64,000 bases of DNA from Lysinibacillus fusiformis (GCA_030027265.1 JASENG010000010.1:89125-153124); one strand, 5' to 3'. Shown: positions 44,474-54,020, numbered from the stretch's first letter. Numbers and translations are program-made. The notes: generated by a model from the sequence alone, not told the origin.

Positions 44474-44511
44474 AGTGTTGTGAACTCCCTTTTATGAATT
44501 ATTTATTGAAA

Positions 44512-44775
44512 CTACTTGCGATAGTAATTCAACATATCCTCTGCTATTTTTTTAGCATCAACTTGATAATTGCCAGATTGTATTTGTTCTTTGATCTGTT
44601 GGACTTTTTGTGCACGCTCAGAGTTATAGGTTGATGATGCTGACATTTCTTTTGCAGCCGTTGAAATTTCGATTTTATCTGCATTTACAGCAGTTTTACT
44701 TTCAGCTGCTTTTAAGCTTTTTTGTTGCTTATTATATGGGTTAATGGAATTCATACCAAAGGATGTAATTTTCAC
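44512..44775 (-). CDS. flgM: Anti-sigma-D factor FlgM
   Basis: The 87-residue anti-sigma factor is exported when the hook is complete and so releases sigma-D. The C-terminal SERAQKVQQIKEQIQSGNYQVDAKKIAEDMLNYYRK is the sigma-binding FlgM motif; the N-terminal part (VNADKIEISTAAKEMSAS) is typical too. It lies 38 nt upstream of flgN. Confidence 0.95.
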   Translation of the reverse strand: MKITSFGMNSINPYNKQQKSLKAAESKTAVNADKIEISTAAKEMSASSTYNSERAQKVQQIKEQIQSGNYQVDAKKIAEDMLNYYRK

Positions 44776-44810
44776 AGGTATCCCTCCTTGCAGTTTTGTG
44801 TATATTGTTT

Positions 44811-44837
44811 ATTTCGGTCTGAATCAAAAAATATTAA
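44811..44837 (-). promoter_or_regulatory. Possible sigma-D promoter upstream of flgM
   Basis: TTAA (44837-44834), 16 bp, CCGAAAT (44817-44811) on the minus strand. The match is weaker than at hag, but the position 36 bp before flgM fits, and B. subtilis flgM has a sigma-D promoter. Confidence 0.4.
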
Positions 44838-44943
44838 CGTATCACAATGAAAAAACTCACATTTTATGCTTTTTTACTATGAATTGTTTCTTAGTATAAC
44901 AATTTATAGTGGATTTAAGCATATATGCGAGCTTTATTGATAG

Positions 44944-45354
44944 TTATTTTTTCTCAGATAAATAGGTACCTTTTTCACTGCTGGCAAGCGTTTCTCTGAA
45001 TTCTTTTGCGGCTTCAAATGTGCGTAGTTCAGATTTCAATTCCTCTTGACACTTTTGACAAAGTTTCCCCTGATTTGTAATGTGTCCACAGTTATCACAA
45101 GGATACCCTAGATTTGGGAACATAGCAGGGTGAAGGCGATTTTTGCGCACCCATTTATATAGAAGTTCTTGTTCTACACCAGTCACTTCTACAATTCGCT
45201 CTACTGTTGCGGCGCGATTTTCACGTTTTCTTAAAAATCGATAGACAATTTGATATTTTTCTTCTTCGTTTTGTACACATTTATGGCACACGTCTCTAAC
45301 ACCTGTATAGTTAAAAAATTCGCCACAAGTCGGACAATTACGTAATTCAGCCAT
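44944..45354 (-). CDS. yvyF: YvyF-like zinc-ribbon flagellar operon protein
   Basis: The 136-residue protein starts at the ATG at 45354 after GGAGGG. It has an N-terminal Cys pair set (RNCPTCGEFFNYTGVRDVCHKC), a winged-helix-like middle (TVERIVEVTGVEQELLYKWVRKNRL), and a second zinc ribbon (YPCDNCGHITNQGKLCQKCQ). It matches the TIGR03826/YvyF family found between comF and flgM. It may act as a regulator, but none is proven here. Confidence 0.88.
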   Translation of the reverse strand: MAELRNCPTCGEFFNYTGVRDVCHKCVQNEEEKYQIVYRFLRKRENRAATVERIVEVTGVEQELLYKWVRKNRLHPAMFPNLGYPCDNCGHITNQGKLCQKCQEELKSELRTFEAAKEFRETLASSEKGTYLSEKK

Positions 45355-45410
45355 GCCGATTCCCTCCGTTACTAATCTCATAAATTGGATAATAATTCTT
45401 CTTACCTAAA

Positions 45411-45437
45411 TCATCGGATGATTTTTGACTTTCTTAA
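45411..45437 (-). promoter_or_regulatory. Possible sigma-D promoter upstream of yvyF
   Basis: TTAA (45437-45434), 16 bp, CCGATGA (45417-45411) on the minus strand, 57 bp before the yvyF start. Same layout as the flgM site. The -10 part is inside a short palindrome (AAATCATCCGATGATTT). Confidence 0.35.
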
Positions 45438-45452
45438 GCATTTCATAGATAT

Positions 45453-46061
45453 TTAACCTCTTATTAATGTAAATGCTGTGACAGATTTCGCGCCCGCTTC
45501 TAGTATAATCCTCTTAGCATGATGGATAGTGGTGCCTGTAGTGTAGATGTCATCGACTAGGATGATTTCTTTATCGTGGAGATCTTGGTTCTGGTTTAAT
45601 GCGAATATTTGCGGAGCGTTAATTCTTTGTTCACGTGTTTTTTCGGCTTGGGATTCAGGTGTGATTTTTTCAAGGAAATGCTTGAATGGGATATTAGCTT
45701 CATTGAGCAGTTCATCGACATGTGAGAAGGTTCGCTTCTTTAGTTTTTCGGGGTGCATAGGAATTGGGACAATGATTTCTTTTTTCTTAGCGAGATGCTG
45801 TGAAATTTGGTGCCTGAACACTTTGGCCAAAAGGGCATCATGCATGAATTTGTAGCGATGTAGATAATCTTTCATTTGGTCGTTGTATTTATAGAGTGAG
45901 ATGAGGTCTGTTGTATCTGTGGCTTCATAGGGCTGGAATTTCTCTTCACAATTAGTGCAAATCGTTCTCGGAAACTGGTTCGTCAAAAGCGTTTTCCATG
46001 TGATGGGTTCATCCAGTGGACTATTGCATAATAGACATTTCGATGCTTCATAGCGCTTCAT
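45453..46061 (-). CDS. comFC: Competence protein ComFC (phosphoribosyltransferase-like)
   Basis: The 202-residue protein is required for DNA uptake in transformation. The N-terminal zinc-finger cysteines (CLLCNSPLDEP and ICTNCEEKF) precede a PRTase fold with the motif IILVDDIYTTGTTIHHAKR near residue 170. The start is taken as the ATG at 46061, inside the end of comFA (14-nt overlap), so translation is coupled. comFB, which lies between comFA and comFC in B. subtilis, is absent. Confidence 0.93.
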   Translation of the reverse strand: MKRYEASKCLLCNSPLDEPITWKTLLTNQFPRTICTNCEEKFQPYEATDTTDLISLYKYNDQMKDYLHRYKFMHDALLAKVFRHQISQHLAKKKEIIVPIPMHPEKLKKRTFSHVDELLNEANIPFKHFLEKITPESQAEKTREQRINAPQIFALNQNQDLHDKEIILVDDIYTTGTTIHHAKRIILEAGAKSVTAFTLIRG

Positions 46062-47490
46062 TTTTACCAAACCCTTCTTTATTGAGTCGAATTATTTCAT
46101 TACGGGCGTCATCCATTTCTGCGGTGATGCCGTGATGGAAAAATACGATATCCCCCTTTGGAAAGTCTATATTTCTTCCGACTCGACCACTAATTTGAAT
46201 AAGTGCACTTGATGTAAAAATTCTGGATTCTGCCCCTACAACCGCGACCTGAACGTTTTTGATGGTGATGCCCCTTTCAAGAATCGTTGTGGTGAGGAGT
46301 CCAGGAATTTGTTCGTTGCGCAGCTTCATTACCTTCTCCTTTCGATCTGCGTCCTCGGCATGAACACTTAGGATGCTTTCATCTAGTTGTTGAAAGAGCG
46401 GGATGGCTAGCTGCATTAACAGGATTGTTGGGAAGAAAATTAAAAAGGGTTCTTTATTTGTGAGTTTTGATTTGGTCCATTCAAGAAGCTTTTGAGGGAT
46501 CTTTTCCTTTTTTATTGCTTTCTCATAGGACCAAAGTGACTCGTACCGCGGAACTGGCAACGGGTGATTGTGATATCGTTTCGGGATAAAGGAGTAGCCC
46601 CAGTTTTCTTTTTTCATTTTGACAAAAATTTGTGGGGATGGGGTAGCAGTAACCAGCACGAGTGGCGCATTTTGTTTTTTCACTTTCATAACCGCTTTTT
46701 GTAGCGCTTGATCGAAGGTATATGGAAAGGCATCCGCTTCATCAACAATGACAAGATCAAAAGCATTTTCGAACCTGTAGAGCTGGTGAGTAGTGGAAAG
46801 GATTAGCTGTGGGTAGCCCGTTTGGTGAGGAGAGTTGCCGTACAATGCGTGAATGATCGTGTTGGGAAAGACCTTTTGGAAGCGAGGGTAGAGTTCAAGC
46901 ACGACATCCGTCCGTGGGGTGGCGATGCATACTCGAAGGCCACAGTTTAATGCATAGAGAACGGCCGGGAAGAGGATTTCGGTTTTACCTGCGCCGCATA
47001 CCGCATGACATAAATGATTGCGTTTTATTTTTACACTTTCTGTTAGCTGTTGTGCAGCCTGGTTTTGAGCTTCTGTATAGGTACCGCTCCAATCTAAAAT
47101 ATGGTTATTGTGATTTATTGGCTGCGGTCCATTCCATATAATCAACTCCGTACAACTTGTCACCCGCCCCATATTGATACAATGTCTGCAATAAACACAC
47201 TCTTCTTCGCATTTTGCACACTGATAGTGAACAAATTCTTCTTGGTGTTCGTTTTGGCATCGATTGCAGGTATGGTATTGGCGTTGAAATATGCCTTTCG
47301 TTTGCGAGGTGATCCCTGGTTTAGTAGTGAAGAATTTATTCTGAATATAAGTATCAATCTTAGTCTGAGAGAACGGTGTATTGTTCCGTGTCCAAAGCCG
47401 TCCGGAGAAAAAATCGCGGATCTGAGGTTCGATGATGGTGCCTTTGTAGAATTGAGGTTTGTTTACTTTTGATAGATTATAAATCTTAAT
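46048..47490 (-). CDS. comFA: Competence helicase ComFA, probably with a non-canonical start
   Basis: ComFA is a DEAD-box ATPase that helps pull transforming DNA into the cell. Walker A is CGAGKTE and the DEAD-type box IVDEADAFPY; the late motifs are TTTILERGIT and QISGRVGRN. The first ATG gives only 374 residues, but the same frame is open for another 106 codons, to 47490. This extension encodes the ComFA zinc-finger region (YHTCNRCQNE, CAKCEEECVYCRHC). No ATG, GTG or TTG exists there. AAGGAG at 47500-47495 sits just before two in-frame ATT codons (47490, 47484). Either AUU is used or a one-base insertion followed an original ATG-AAT. Total about 480 residues, against 463 in B. subtilis. Confidence 0.85.
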   Translation of the reverse strand: MKIYNLSKVNKPQFYKGTIIEPQIRDFFSGRLWTRNNTPFSQTKIDTYIQNKFFTTKPGITSQTKGIFQRQYHTCNRCQNEHQEEFVHYQCAKCEEECVYCRHCINMGRVTSCTELIIWNGPQPINHNNHILDWSGTYTEAQNQAAQQLTESVKIKRNHLCHAVCGAGKTEILFPAVLYALNCGLRVCIATPRTDVVLELYPRFQKVFPNTIIHALYGNSPHQTGYPQLILSTTHQLYRFENAFDLVIVDEADAFPYTFDQALQKAVMKVKKQNAPLVLVTATPSPQIFVKMKKENWGYSFIPKRYHNHPLPVPRYESLWSYEKAIKKEKIPQKLLEWTKSKLTNKEPFLIFFPTILLMQLAIPLFQQLDESILSVHAEDADRKEKVMKLRNEQIPGLLTTTILERGITIKNVQVAVVGAESRIFTSSALIQISGRVGRNIDFPKGDIVFFHHGITAEMDDARNEIIRLNKEGFGKNEAL

Positions 47491-47583
47491 TCATCTCCTT
47501 ATCATCTGATTTAATTGGTGAAATGTCCTATAGAATTCACAATCTGTCCCATATAAACCCGCAGCCTCCCCTCAAAAAACAAA

Positions 47584-47614
47584 AACAGCCCCTACATTTT
47601 TCGTAGAGACTGTT
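47584..47614 (-). terminator. Terminator after degV
   Basis: On the minus strand AACAGTCTCTAC pairs with GTAGGGGCTGTT (G-U pairs included), followed by TTTTGTTTTTT, 30 nt after the degV stop. Confidence 0.85.
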
Positions 47615-47643
47615 CTTATTCTTACCTTGCACTTAACCCAATT

Positions 47644-48489
47644 CTAAATCTTCTTCACCCAACCTAAACCCAGAGAGCCTTCTCCAAGATGGGTCCCGAT
47701 TACCGGGCCGAAGTAGCTCAAATTGAATTCGACGTTTGGATAGTTTTCTGCCAGTTGGTTCATCCATTCGCGGCCTTCTTGTTCACAATTGGCGTGGATC
47801 ACTGTAGCGATGTATTTGTCGCCCTTCATGGCATCCTCGGCCAGCAGGTCTTCTACACGGCGCAAGGCTTTTTTCTTTGTACGGATTTTTTCGGATGGGA
47901 CGATTACTTTATCCTCAAAGCAAAGAATCGGCTTGACTTGCAGCAGTCCTCCCACTAGAGCTGCTGCTGCAGACAGGCGACCGCCGCGCTGTAGATGGGC
48001 TAGATCATCGACAACGAAATATGCGCGCATTAAGCGTTTCATCTCTTCTAATGTGCTAAGAATTTGGTCGCTTGTTGCGCCTTGGCCCGCCATTTCCGCT
48101 GCTTTTAATGCGAAATAGCCTTGGGGGGAGCAAGAGATTTCACTATCAAATGCGTGAACCCTGATGCCTTCCACCATTTGGCCAGCTTGAATGGCGCCTT
48201 GATATGTACCACTGATTCCGCTTGATAGATGGATGGCGATGACTTCATCATAATCTTTGGCAAGCTCTTCGAACAGTTGGACAAATTTCCCTACTGGCGG
48301 CTGGGTTGTTTTGGGGAACGTCTTAGCCCCGCGCACTTTATCATAAAATTCAGAAGCAGTGATTTCTACTTCTTCTTCGTAACTTCCATCTTCTAAATTA
48401 ACGCTAAGAGGAATCATTCGAATGTTGTAGCGTTCTCTTTCCTCTACGCTTAAATATGCTGTACTGTCTGTAACGACTGCAATACTCAT
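47644..48489 (-). CDS. degV: DegV family fatty-acid-binding protein
   Basis: The 281-residue protein has an N-terminal IAVVTDSTAYLSVEERERYNI and the fatty-acid contact segments TTQPPVGKFVQLFEELA and IHLSSGISGTYQGAIQA. The C-terminal PVIGTHLGEGSLGLGWV is typical. In Gram-positive bacteria such proteins (FakB-type) present fatty acids to the FakA kinase. Position between comFA and degU matches B. subtilis. Confidence 0.92.
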   Translation of the reverse strand: MSIAVVTDSTAYLSVEERERYNIRMIPLSVNLEDGSYEEEVEITASEFYDKVRGAKTFPKTTQPPVGKFVQLFEELAKDYDEVIAIHLSSGISGTYQGAIQAGQMVEGIRVHAFDSEISCSPQGYFALKAAEMAGQGATSDQILSTLEEMKRLMRAYFVVDDLAHLQRGGRLSAAAALVGGLLQVKPILCFEDKVIVPSEKIRTKKKALRRVEDLLAEDAMKGDKYIATVIHANCEQEGREWMNQLAENYPNVEFNLSYFGPVIGTHLGEGSLGLGWVKKI

Positions 48490-48622
48490 GAATACCCCAC
48501 TCTCCTATTGTCCATATTTTACCGTACTTCGTGCTGTTTTTGAATCACTCATCGAACAAAAGCCTGAAATTACTTCTTTGGAGCACTTTCGACCACGCAC
48601 TTTTAAATTTTCAAAACAAAAA

Positions 48623-48663
48623 AGTGCTTCGTATACGTTAAAAATAATTGTACACGAAACACT
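48623..48663 (-). terminator. Terminator after the NTF2-like lipoprotein gene
   Basis: On the minus strand AGTGTTTCGTGTAC pairs with GTATACGAAGCACT and is followed by TTTTTGTTTTG. Confidence 0.75.
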
Positions 48664-48731
48664 AAAGCTTTATGGAAACTTTCGTAAGACAAAATCCTAC
48701 ATTTCCTAAATTTCTATTTTACAAGATTCTC

Positions 48732-49265
48732 TTATTGTGCAGAATCATTCCCAATGTAATAAACGCTCGTCACCTTCCAAGCACCGTCTTCCTTTACAAA
48801 AACAGTCACTTGACGTCCGCTGCTTGAAACTTGCGCATTTGTTTCGATTTCAGTCATTTGGATATCTATATTGGCAAAGACCTGTGCTTCTTCTTCGCTA
48901 TACTTTACTATTGTTACATCCTCAGGTTTTCTTTCGATATTGTACTGTTCAAAGGCTTGTTTGGCAGCATCGATATCTTCCTGGAATTCAAAACCTTTTG
49001 GATTTTCTGACAAGGTGTTAATGTAGCGCTCGATGTCTTTTGCGTTGAACGCCGCAATATATTCGTCAAAGGCTGCAAAAATTGCTTCCTGTTCTTCTTC
49101 CGGAACATTTTCAGCCTCTTCAATGTCATCGCCTAATACTTCAAAACCTACTGTATTTTCACTTTCATCTGTACTCATCTTTAGTTCTTGTGTTTCACTA
49201 TCTTCTGTATTGTTACAAGCAGTTAGGCAAAATAGCGCTAATGCCAGCATTAACCATTTTTTCAT
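48732..49265 (-). CDS. Small lipoprotein with NTF2-like domain
   Basis: The 177-residue predicted lipoprotein has a signal sequence ending in the lipobox LTAC (residues 14-17) and an acidic, Glu/Ser-rich spacer of about 45 residues. Its C-terminal domain (IFAAFDEYIAAFNAKDIERYINTLSEN... to QVTVFVKEDGAWKVTSVYYIG) has the NTF2/SnoaL-like pattern. Ligand and role are unknown. The ATG follows GGGAGG. It is monocistronic, with terminators on both sides. The 390-bp spacer to degU holds only the degU terminator and, presumably, this gene's promoter. Confidence 0.75.
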   Translation of the reverse strand: MKKWLMLALALFCLTACNNTEDSETQELKMSTDESENTVGFEVLGDDIEEAENVPEEEQEAIFAAFDEYIAAFNAKDIERYINTLSENPKGFEFQEDIDAAKQAFEQYNIERKPEDVTIVKYSEEEAQVFANIDIQMTEIETNAQVSSSGRQVTVFVKEDGAWKVTSVYYIGNDSAQ

Positions 49266-49608
49266 AAACTTAATACCTCCCGCGTAAATATTGTAGCATG
49301 ATTGTCAAACTATGGCTAATTTCGTAATATTTTCTCGAATATGTAATCTTTTTTTAGTATTCGTTACTTCCAGATTGTATGACGCATTTCGCACTAAATT
49401 AGTTTCTCTTGCTCATATCTCCGTCTTTTGGAGGATTTTAATTTTTAAGTCTATCAGTGTATAATTTCTTCATATAGAAGTAATATTTAGAATACTTGTT
49501 ATAACCGTTATTCCATTTCCCTACACTATAACCATACCCTTATTACGTGAAAACTAAGCTATGCGATTACCCTTAGTTGCGCTTATGAACGTTTCTTAAC
49601 ATAAACAA

Positions 49609-49645
49609 AAAATTCCAATTAACGAAAAAATCGCTAATTGGAATT
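49609..49645 (-). terminator. Terminator after degU
   Basis: AAATTCCAATTA pairs with TAATTGGAATTT around a 12-nt loop. The minus-strand run TTTTTTGTTTATG follows, about 12 nt past the degU stop. Confidence 0.8.
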
Positions 49646-49656
49646 TGCAATGTGTC

Positions 49657-50331
49657 TTATCGCACTTCTACCCAACCGTTTTTAATGGCAGTTACTACTG
49701 CTTGTGTACGGTCGTTTACGTTCATTTTTTGTAAAATGCTCGATACGTGGTTTTTCACGGTTTTTTCAGAGATGAATAAAGTCTCCCCGATTGTGCGGTT
49801 AGATTGTCCATCTGTTAATAATTGCAGCACTTCGCACTCACGTTTAGTCAGCAAGTGGAATGGACGGCGAATTTCCGTTTGGTGGAAGTTGCCTTTATTT
49901 TCGTGTTCACTTAAGCGACGGAATTCCGCAACCAAGTTTTTCGTTACTTTTGGATGTAAATAAGACCCGCCGTTTGCGACAACTTTAATCGCTTCAACGA
50001 TTTCATCGGCATCCATTTCTTTTAGCATGTATCCTAATGCGCCAGAGCGCAATGCGTGTGTTACATAAGATTCATCATCATGAATAGAAAGCATGATGAC
50101 TTTCGCCTCAGGGAAATCTGCAATTAAATCAGCTGTTGCTTCTACTCCATTTTTACCAGGCATATTAATATCCATTAGGACAACATCCGGTAAATTGTTG
50201 CGATATAGGTTGATTACATCTGCACCATCATCGCCTTCAGCAACAACTTCAAATGTATCTTCAAAATCTAAAATTCTCTTTACTCCTTCACGGAATAATT
50301 GGTGGTCATCAATAATAATAATTTTCGTCAT
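49657..50331 (-). CDS. degU: Response regulator DegU
   Basis: The 224-residue regulator has a receiver domain ([19 protein letters not shown]) with the phospho-acceptor Asp in [10 protein letters not shown] near residue 56 and the Lys in LKEMDA. The C-terminal LuxR-type HTH has [40 protein letters not shown]. DegU controls the switch between motility, competence, exoenzymes and biofilm in Bacillus. It is 30 nt downstream of degS. Confidence 0.97.
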   Translation of the reverse strand: MTKIIIIDDHQLFREGVKRILDFEDTFEVVAEGDDGADVINLYRNNLPDVVLMDINMPGKNGVEATADLIADFPEAKVIMLSIHDDESYVTHALRSGALGYMLKEMDADEIVEAIKVVANGGSYLHPKVTKNLVAEFRRLSEHENKGNFHQTEIRRPFHLLTKRECEVLQLLTDGQSNRTIGETLFISEKTVKNHVSSILQKMNVNDRTQAVVTAIKNGWVEVR

Positions 50332-50361
50332 AAAACCTATTCCCCCTACAGTGGCGTCTAC

Positions 50362-51528
50362 TTATTTTTCGAATGTTAGTATATTTTCAGGCAAGGGCAC
50401 TTTAAACAGCATACTCGTCCCATTCCCTAGACTACTTTGAATATCCATTGTTCCTTTTAGTAAATCGACTCTTTCCTTCATGCCTATAATACCAAAGGAT
50501 TGTTCTCTTGCGGCTTTTTTATCAAAACCAGTCCCATTATCTTTAACTAAAATGCTGATTTGCTTGCTCAGCCATTCAATCTTTACCCATATATCCCGGG
50601 CTTTGCCATGCTTGATGGCATTATTCACACTTTCCTGAACCAATCTGAAAATCGAAACCTCATAATCAGAGGGCAGTCTTTTTTCATCGCTAAAGGTTTG
50701 GAAGTGAATTTGAACACTTGGATTATATTCCATAATGGTAGATAAATATTTTTTTAACGTTGGAACAATTCCTAAATCGTCTAATGCCATTGGTCGCAAA
50801 TCGTAAATAATGCGACGAACCTCCGATAAGGCATTTCTGACGGTCTTTTTCAGCTCTGCAATTTCCTTGATGGCAGCTTCCATGCCCTTGTCTCTATACG
50901 TTCTTTCAATTAAATCGGAACGCATCAAAACATTTGCCATCATTTGAGCCGGACCATCGTGAATTTCACGGGATAATCGTTTTCTTTCCTTTTCTTGAGC
51001 GGCAATGATTTTAATGCCGAAGTCTTGTTTTATTTTAGCATTTTCCAAAGCAAGACTGACATTTTTTAGATCCGTCGTTAAATAATTCAAGACAACATTT
51101 ACTTGGTCTACAATATGTTCTGCACGTTCTATTGTATCGTATAATGTTCTTAATCGACGTTCTAGATCATCCCTCTTTTCACGTAAACGCTTTTCTTCTG
51201 AACGTGTAAGAGATAATCGAATTTGCAAATCGTTTGCCGTTTCGTATGCTTCACGCACTTGTTCTTCAGAGTATTGTTTGAAATACTTACTGACTTCTAC
51301 TAGACGTAATTTAGCCAGTTTGGTTCTTTTCTCTAAATCATCACTTTCATCTATGATTAGTTTGATTTTTTCCTTTATGAATTCTAATTCTTCCTTTAAC
51401 TCTTCAAAGCTGCTACGGCTTTGTTCACTAATTATGAAAATATCATTTTTTGAATGTGTTATGGTTTCAATCATACGATTAAAAATCACATCAAGTGAGC
51501 CTATATCAACTTTTTCGTTTGAAAACAT
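50362..51528 (-). CDS. degS: Sensor histidine kinase DegS
   Basis: The 388-residue soluble kinase has no membrane span. The N-terminal sensory part is coiled coil (residues 30-180). The phospho-acceptor His is in LSREIHDGPAQMMANVL near residue 195. The ATPase domain has LVQESVNNAIKHGKA (N box) and VKDNGTGFDKK, then FGIIGMKERVDLL. It pairs with DegU. The 343-bp spacer upstream (51529-51871) is AT-rich and holds the divergent degS and yvyE promoters; no gene is seen in it. Confidence 0.96.
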   Translation of the reverse strand: MFSNEKVDIGSLDVIFNRMIETITHSKNDIFIISEQSRSSFEELKEELEFIKEKIKLIIDESDDLEKRTKLAKLRLVEVSKYFKQYSEEQVREAYETANDLQIRLSLTRSEEKRLREKRDDLERRLRTLYDTIERAEHIVDQVNVVLNYLTTDLKNVSLALENAKIKQDFGIKIIAAQEKERKRLSREIHDGPAQMMANVLMRSDLIERTYRDKGMEAAIKEIAELKKTVRNALSEVRRIIYDLRPMALDDLGIVPTLKKYLSTIMEYNPSVQIHFQTFSDEKRLPSDYEVSIFRLVQESVNNAIKHGKARDIWVKIEWLSKQISILVKDNGTGFDKKAAREQSFGIIGMKERVDLLKGTMDIQSSLGNGTSMLFKVPLPENILTFEK

Positions 51529-51895
51529 ACCTTTACCCCAATCCTCTTGGTGTTCCTATTATACAATTTTTTCTATATAACGATGTTTCGCTTAGATTTC
51601 AGAACTGTAAAAAACGTGTTACACTTTTATTTCAAATCCCCTTAATGTAGTCGTGTTTAGATAATTTCATCTATTATAAATAGAGATGGATAAGATTAAT
51701 AAGAAAAAAGATGACTTCTTTCCCATTAGCGTTTTATTAAACCATAAGTAATTTATAATAAAAGATAAACCATGTTAATAAGAAAAACCAGTAACTGTAA
51801 TTGTTATATATTATTATAACATTTTATGATTAAAATTTAAGTAAATATCTTACTAAACATTCCTTCATTTTTTGTTAGAAAAAGGAGATACCATA

Positions 51896-52528
51896 ATGCG
51901 AAATGACTACAAAACTGTAAAAGGCTTCGGAGAGGCTGAAATTGCAATTTCAAAATCTCGATTTATCACTCATGTGAGTCGAGCAGAAACTGAAGAAGAG
52001 GCGATTGAATTTATCGAACACATAAAAAAACTACACGCAAGTGCCACGCATAATTGTTCGTGCTATATGATTGGCGAACACGATCAAATTCAAAAAGCCA
52101 ATGATGATGGGGAACCTAGTGGAACGGCTGGCGTCCCTATGCTAGAAGTGTTAAAAAAACAAGGGTTAAAGGATACTGTGGTCGTTGTGACCCGTTATTT
52201 CGGAGGCATCAAGCTTGGTGGAGGCGGTTTGATCCGTGCCTATGGGAAAGCAACAACCGAAGGAATCGATGCAGCACAAGTAGTGGAACGCAGATTGCAT
52301 CATGTGATGAAGGTCTCCATCGACTATACTTGGCTAGGCAAGGTTGAGAACGAAATTCGAAATTCAAGCTACACGCTAAATGAAATTCAATATGCCGAAT
52401 CCGTTGAAGTCCTTGTCGATGTCTTAAAAGATGAAGAACAAAATTTCACAAACTGGATAACCGAACTAACAAACGGCCAATCCATCGTAACCTGCATCGA
52501 CAAAAAATTTGTCGAATTCGTGATTTGA
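51896..52528 (+). CDS. yvyE: YvyE/YigZ family protein (IMPACT fold)
   Basis: The 210-residue protein starts at the ATG at 51896, after AAAGGAG. The N-terminal UPF0029/IMPACT domain has FITHVSRAETEEEAIEFIEHIKK, then ASATHNCSCYMIG and NDDGEPSGTAGVPMLEVL, and VVVTRYFGGIKLGGGGLIRAYG. A DUF1949-like ferredoxin-fold tail follows. The molecular role is unsettled. Its place divergent from degS is the same as in Bacillus. Confidence 0.92.
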   Translation: MRNDYKTVKGFGEAEIAISKSRFITHVSRAETEEEAIEFIEHIKKLHASATHNCSCYMIGEHDQIQKANDDGEPSGTAGVPMLEVLKKQGLKDTVVVVTRYFGGIKLGGGGLIRAYGKATTEGIDAAQVVERRLHHVMKVSIDYTWLGKVENEIRNSSYTLNEIQYAESVEVLVDVLKDEEQNFTNWITELTNGQSIVTCIDKKFVEFVI

Positions 52529-52545
52529 TTTTTTTGTTTTTGGTT

Positions 52546-52603
52546 GGGGACCAGGTCCATATACAATTCAGAATTGTTTCGGTACCTGGTCCTTACACAA
52601 TTC
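52546..52603. repeat. Interspersed intergenic repeat, copy 3
   Basis: GGACCAGGTCC followed by ATACAATTCAGAATTGT and GGTACCTGGTCCTTACACAATTC; the same element as at 8660. The rest of the 52529-52896 spacer is AT-rich with no gene; it carries the promoter of the LCP gene. Confidence 0.6.
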
Positions 52604-52896
52604 TCGAGAAAATCCTTTCATTTAAAATCCACCAATAGAAAATATTTGATGAATTACATACATATTTTATTCTATTAATCTCACTATCTCTTAATTTTTT
52701 GAGCGGTGAAACTTAAAATCTATTTTACTGTAATTCGACATCATAGTATAATTAGTCGTATTGGTTTAGTTGTCGACAGTTTTCTACTTACGAAAGTTTT
52801 ACCACAGATAATCACCAACATGTTCGGCATACTAAAAAAAAAGAAAACGATTATTTACTATACATGAATGCAATCCCTAGTTAGAGGAGAGTTTAG

Positions 52897-53973
52897 ATGA
52901 AAAGAACAGATCTAAAAACAATAAATCAGAAGAAGCCGCGAAAAAAATTGTCCATCATCTTAAAAGTAGTCTTATTATTGTCGGCATCTTTATTATTATG
53001 TGTCACAACATATGGCGTATATATAGCAAAAAAAGCTGAAACTGCAGCAAATAAGTCTTACGAAAAAGTGGATCGGGAAATATCCGAGAAGCGCGAAGCA
53101 AAAGTTGAACCGATAGAAGATAATGTATCCATTCTTTTCATCGGCGTTGATGACAGTGAAGAAAGAGGTCAAGGTGCCGATCATTCCCGCTCGGATGCGT
53201 TAATCTTGGCAACGCTGAATAATAAAGATAAATCCGTAAAAATGGTAAGTATTCCTCGTGATTCGTATGTATATATACCATATAAAGGCAGAGAAGATAA
53301 GATAACACATGCCCATGCAGCTGGTGGTACTCTTGCTACTATTGAAACAGTTGAGGAATTATTTGATATTCCTGTAGATTATTATGTACGAATGAACTTC
53401 AATGCATTCATCGAAGTTGTCGATGCATTAGGCGGAATTGAAGTAGATGTCGATCTTCCTTATGCATTTTATGAAAAAGATGAAAATGATGAAAAAACAG
53501 TATATCTAGAGCCAGGACTACAAGAGCTATCTGGACGCGAAGCATTATCATTAGCCCGTACGAGGTATGTTGATAGTGACATTATGCGTGGTAAACGCCA
53601 ACAAGATATTATCAAAGCCATTGCTAAAAAATCTTCATCTCTCACTTCCATTACAAAGTACGATGATATTCTTGAAGCGATTGGCGATAACATGAAAACG
53701 GATATGACATTTGATGAAATGAAATCCTTCTTCAGCTACTTTACGGAAGGCATTCCTCAAATCGATACTCTAACATTACAAGGTTCCGATGATATGTCCA
53801 CTGGTATTTATTATTACCAATTAGATGAAGAATCTTTAGCCGAAACACAACATATTTTACAAAGCCATTTAGAGCTTATTCCCGATTCCTCAAGCATCTC
53901 GGGAACTGGAACAGAAACATCCGAAAACGCATCCGAATCAACAATCGAATCGGACAATATGTCCTCAAGATAA
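52897..53973 (+). CDS. LytR-CpsA-Psr (LCP) family cell-wall polymer ligase
   Basis: The 358-residue membrane-anchored enzyme transfers teichoic acids or other glycopolymers from lipid carrier to peptidoglycan. There is a basic N-terminus and one membrane helix (VVLLLSASLLLCVTTYGVYI). The LCP domain has ILFIGVDDSEERG, RSDALILATLN, SIPRDSYVYIP, then LSGREALSLARTRYVDSD and RGKRQQDIIKAI, which include the Arg and Asp residues that hold the lipid pyrophosphate. The tail is Ser/Glu-rich. The ATG follows AGGAGAG. It is close to tagO, consistent with wall teichoic acid attachment (TagT/U-type). Confidence 0.92.
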   Translation: MKRTDLKTINQKKPRKKLSIILKVVLLLSASLLLCVTTYGVYIAKKAETAANKSYEKVDREISEKREAKVEPIEDNVSILFIGVDDSEERGQGADHSRSDALILATLNNKDKSVKMVSIPRDSYVYIPYKGREDKITHAHAAGGTLATIETVEELFDIPVDYYVRMNFNAFIEVVDALGGIEVDVDLPYAFYEKDENDEKTVYLEPGLQELSGREALSLARTRYVDSDIMRGKRQQDIIKAIAKKSSSLTSITKYDDILEAIGDNMKTDMTFDEMKSFFSYFTEGIPQIDTLTLQGSDDMSTGIYYYQLDEESLAETQHILQSHLELIPDSSSISGTGTETSENASESTIESDNMSSR

Positions 53974-53979
53974 AATATT

Positions 53980-54013
53980 AGCCTCGCGAAGAATCAATCT
54001 TCACGAGGCTTTG
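53980..54013 (+). terminator. Terminator after the LCP gene
   Basis: AGCCTCGCGAAGA pairs with TCTTCACGAGGCT and is followed by TTGTTTTTG. Confidence 0.85.
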
Positions 54014-54020
54014 TTTTTGA

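Noticed and set aside
47160..47357. Minus-strand 65-codon ORF in the comFA leader region
   Set aside because: It is a shadow in another frame; the overlapping comFA frame encodes the expected zinc-finger cysteines.
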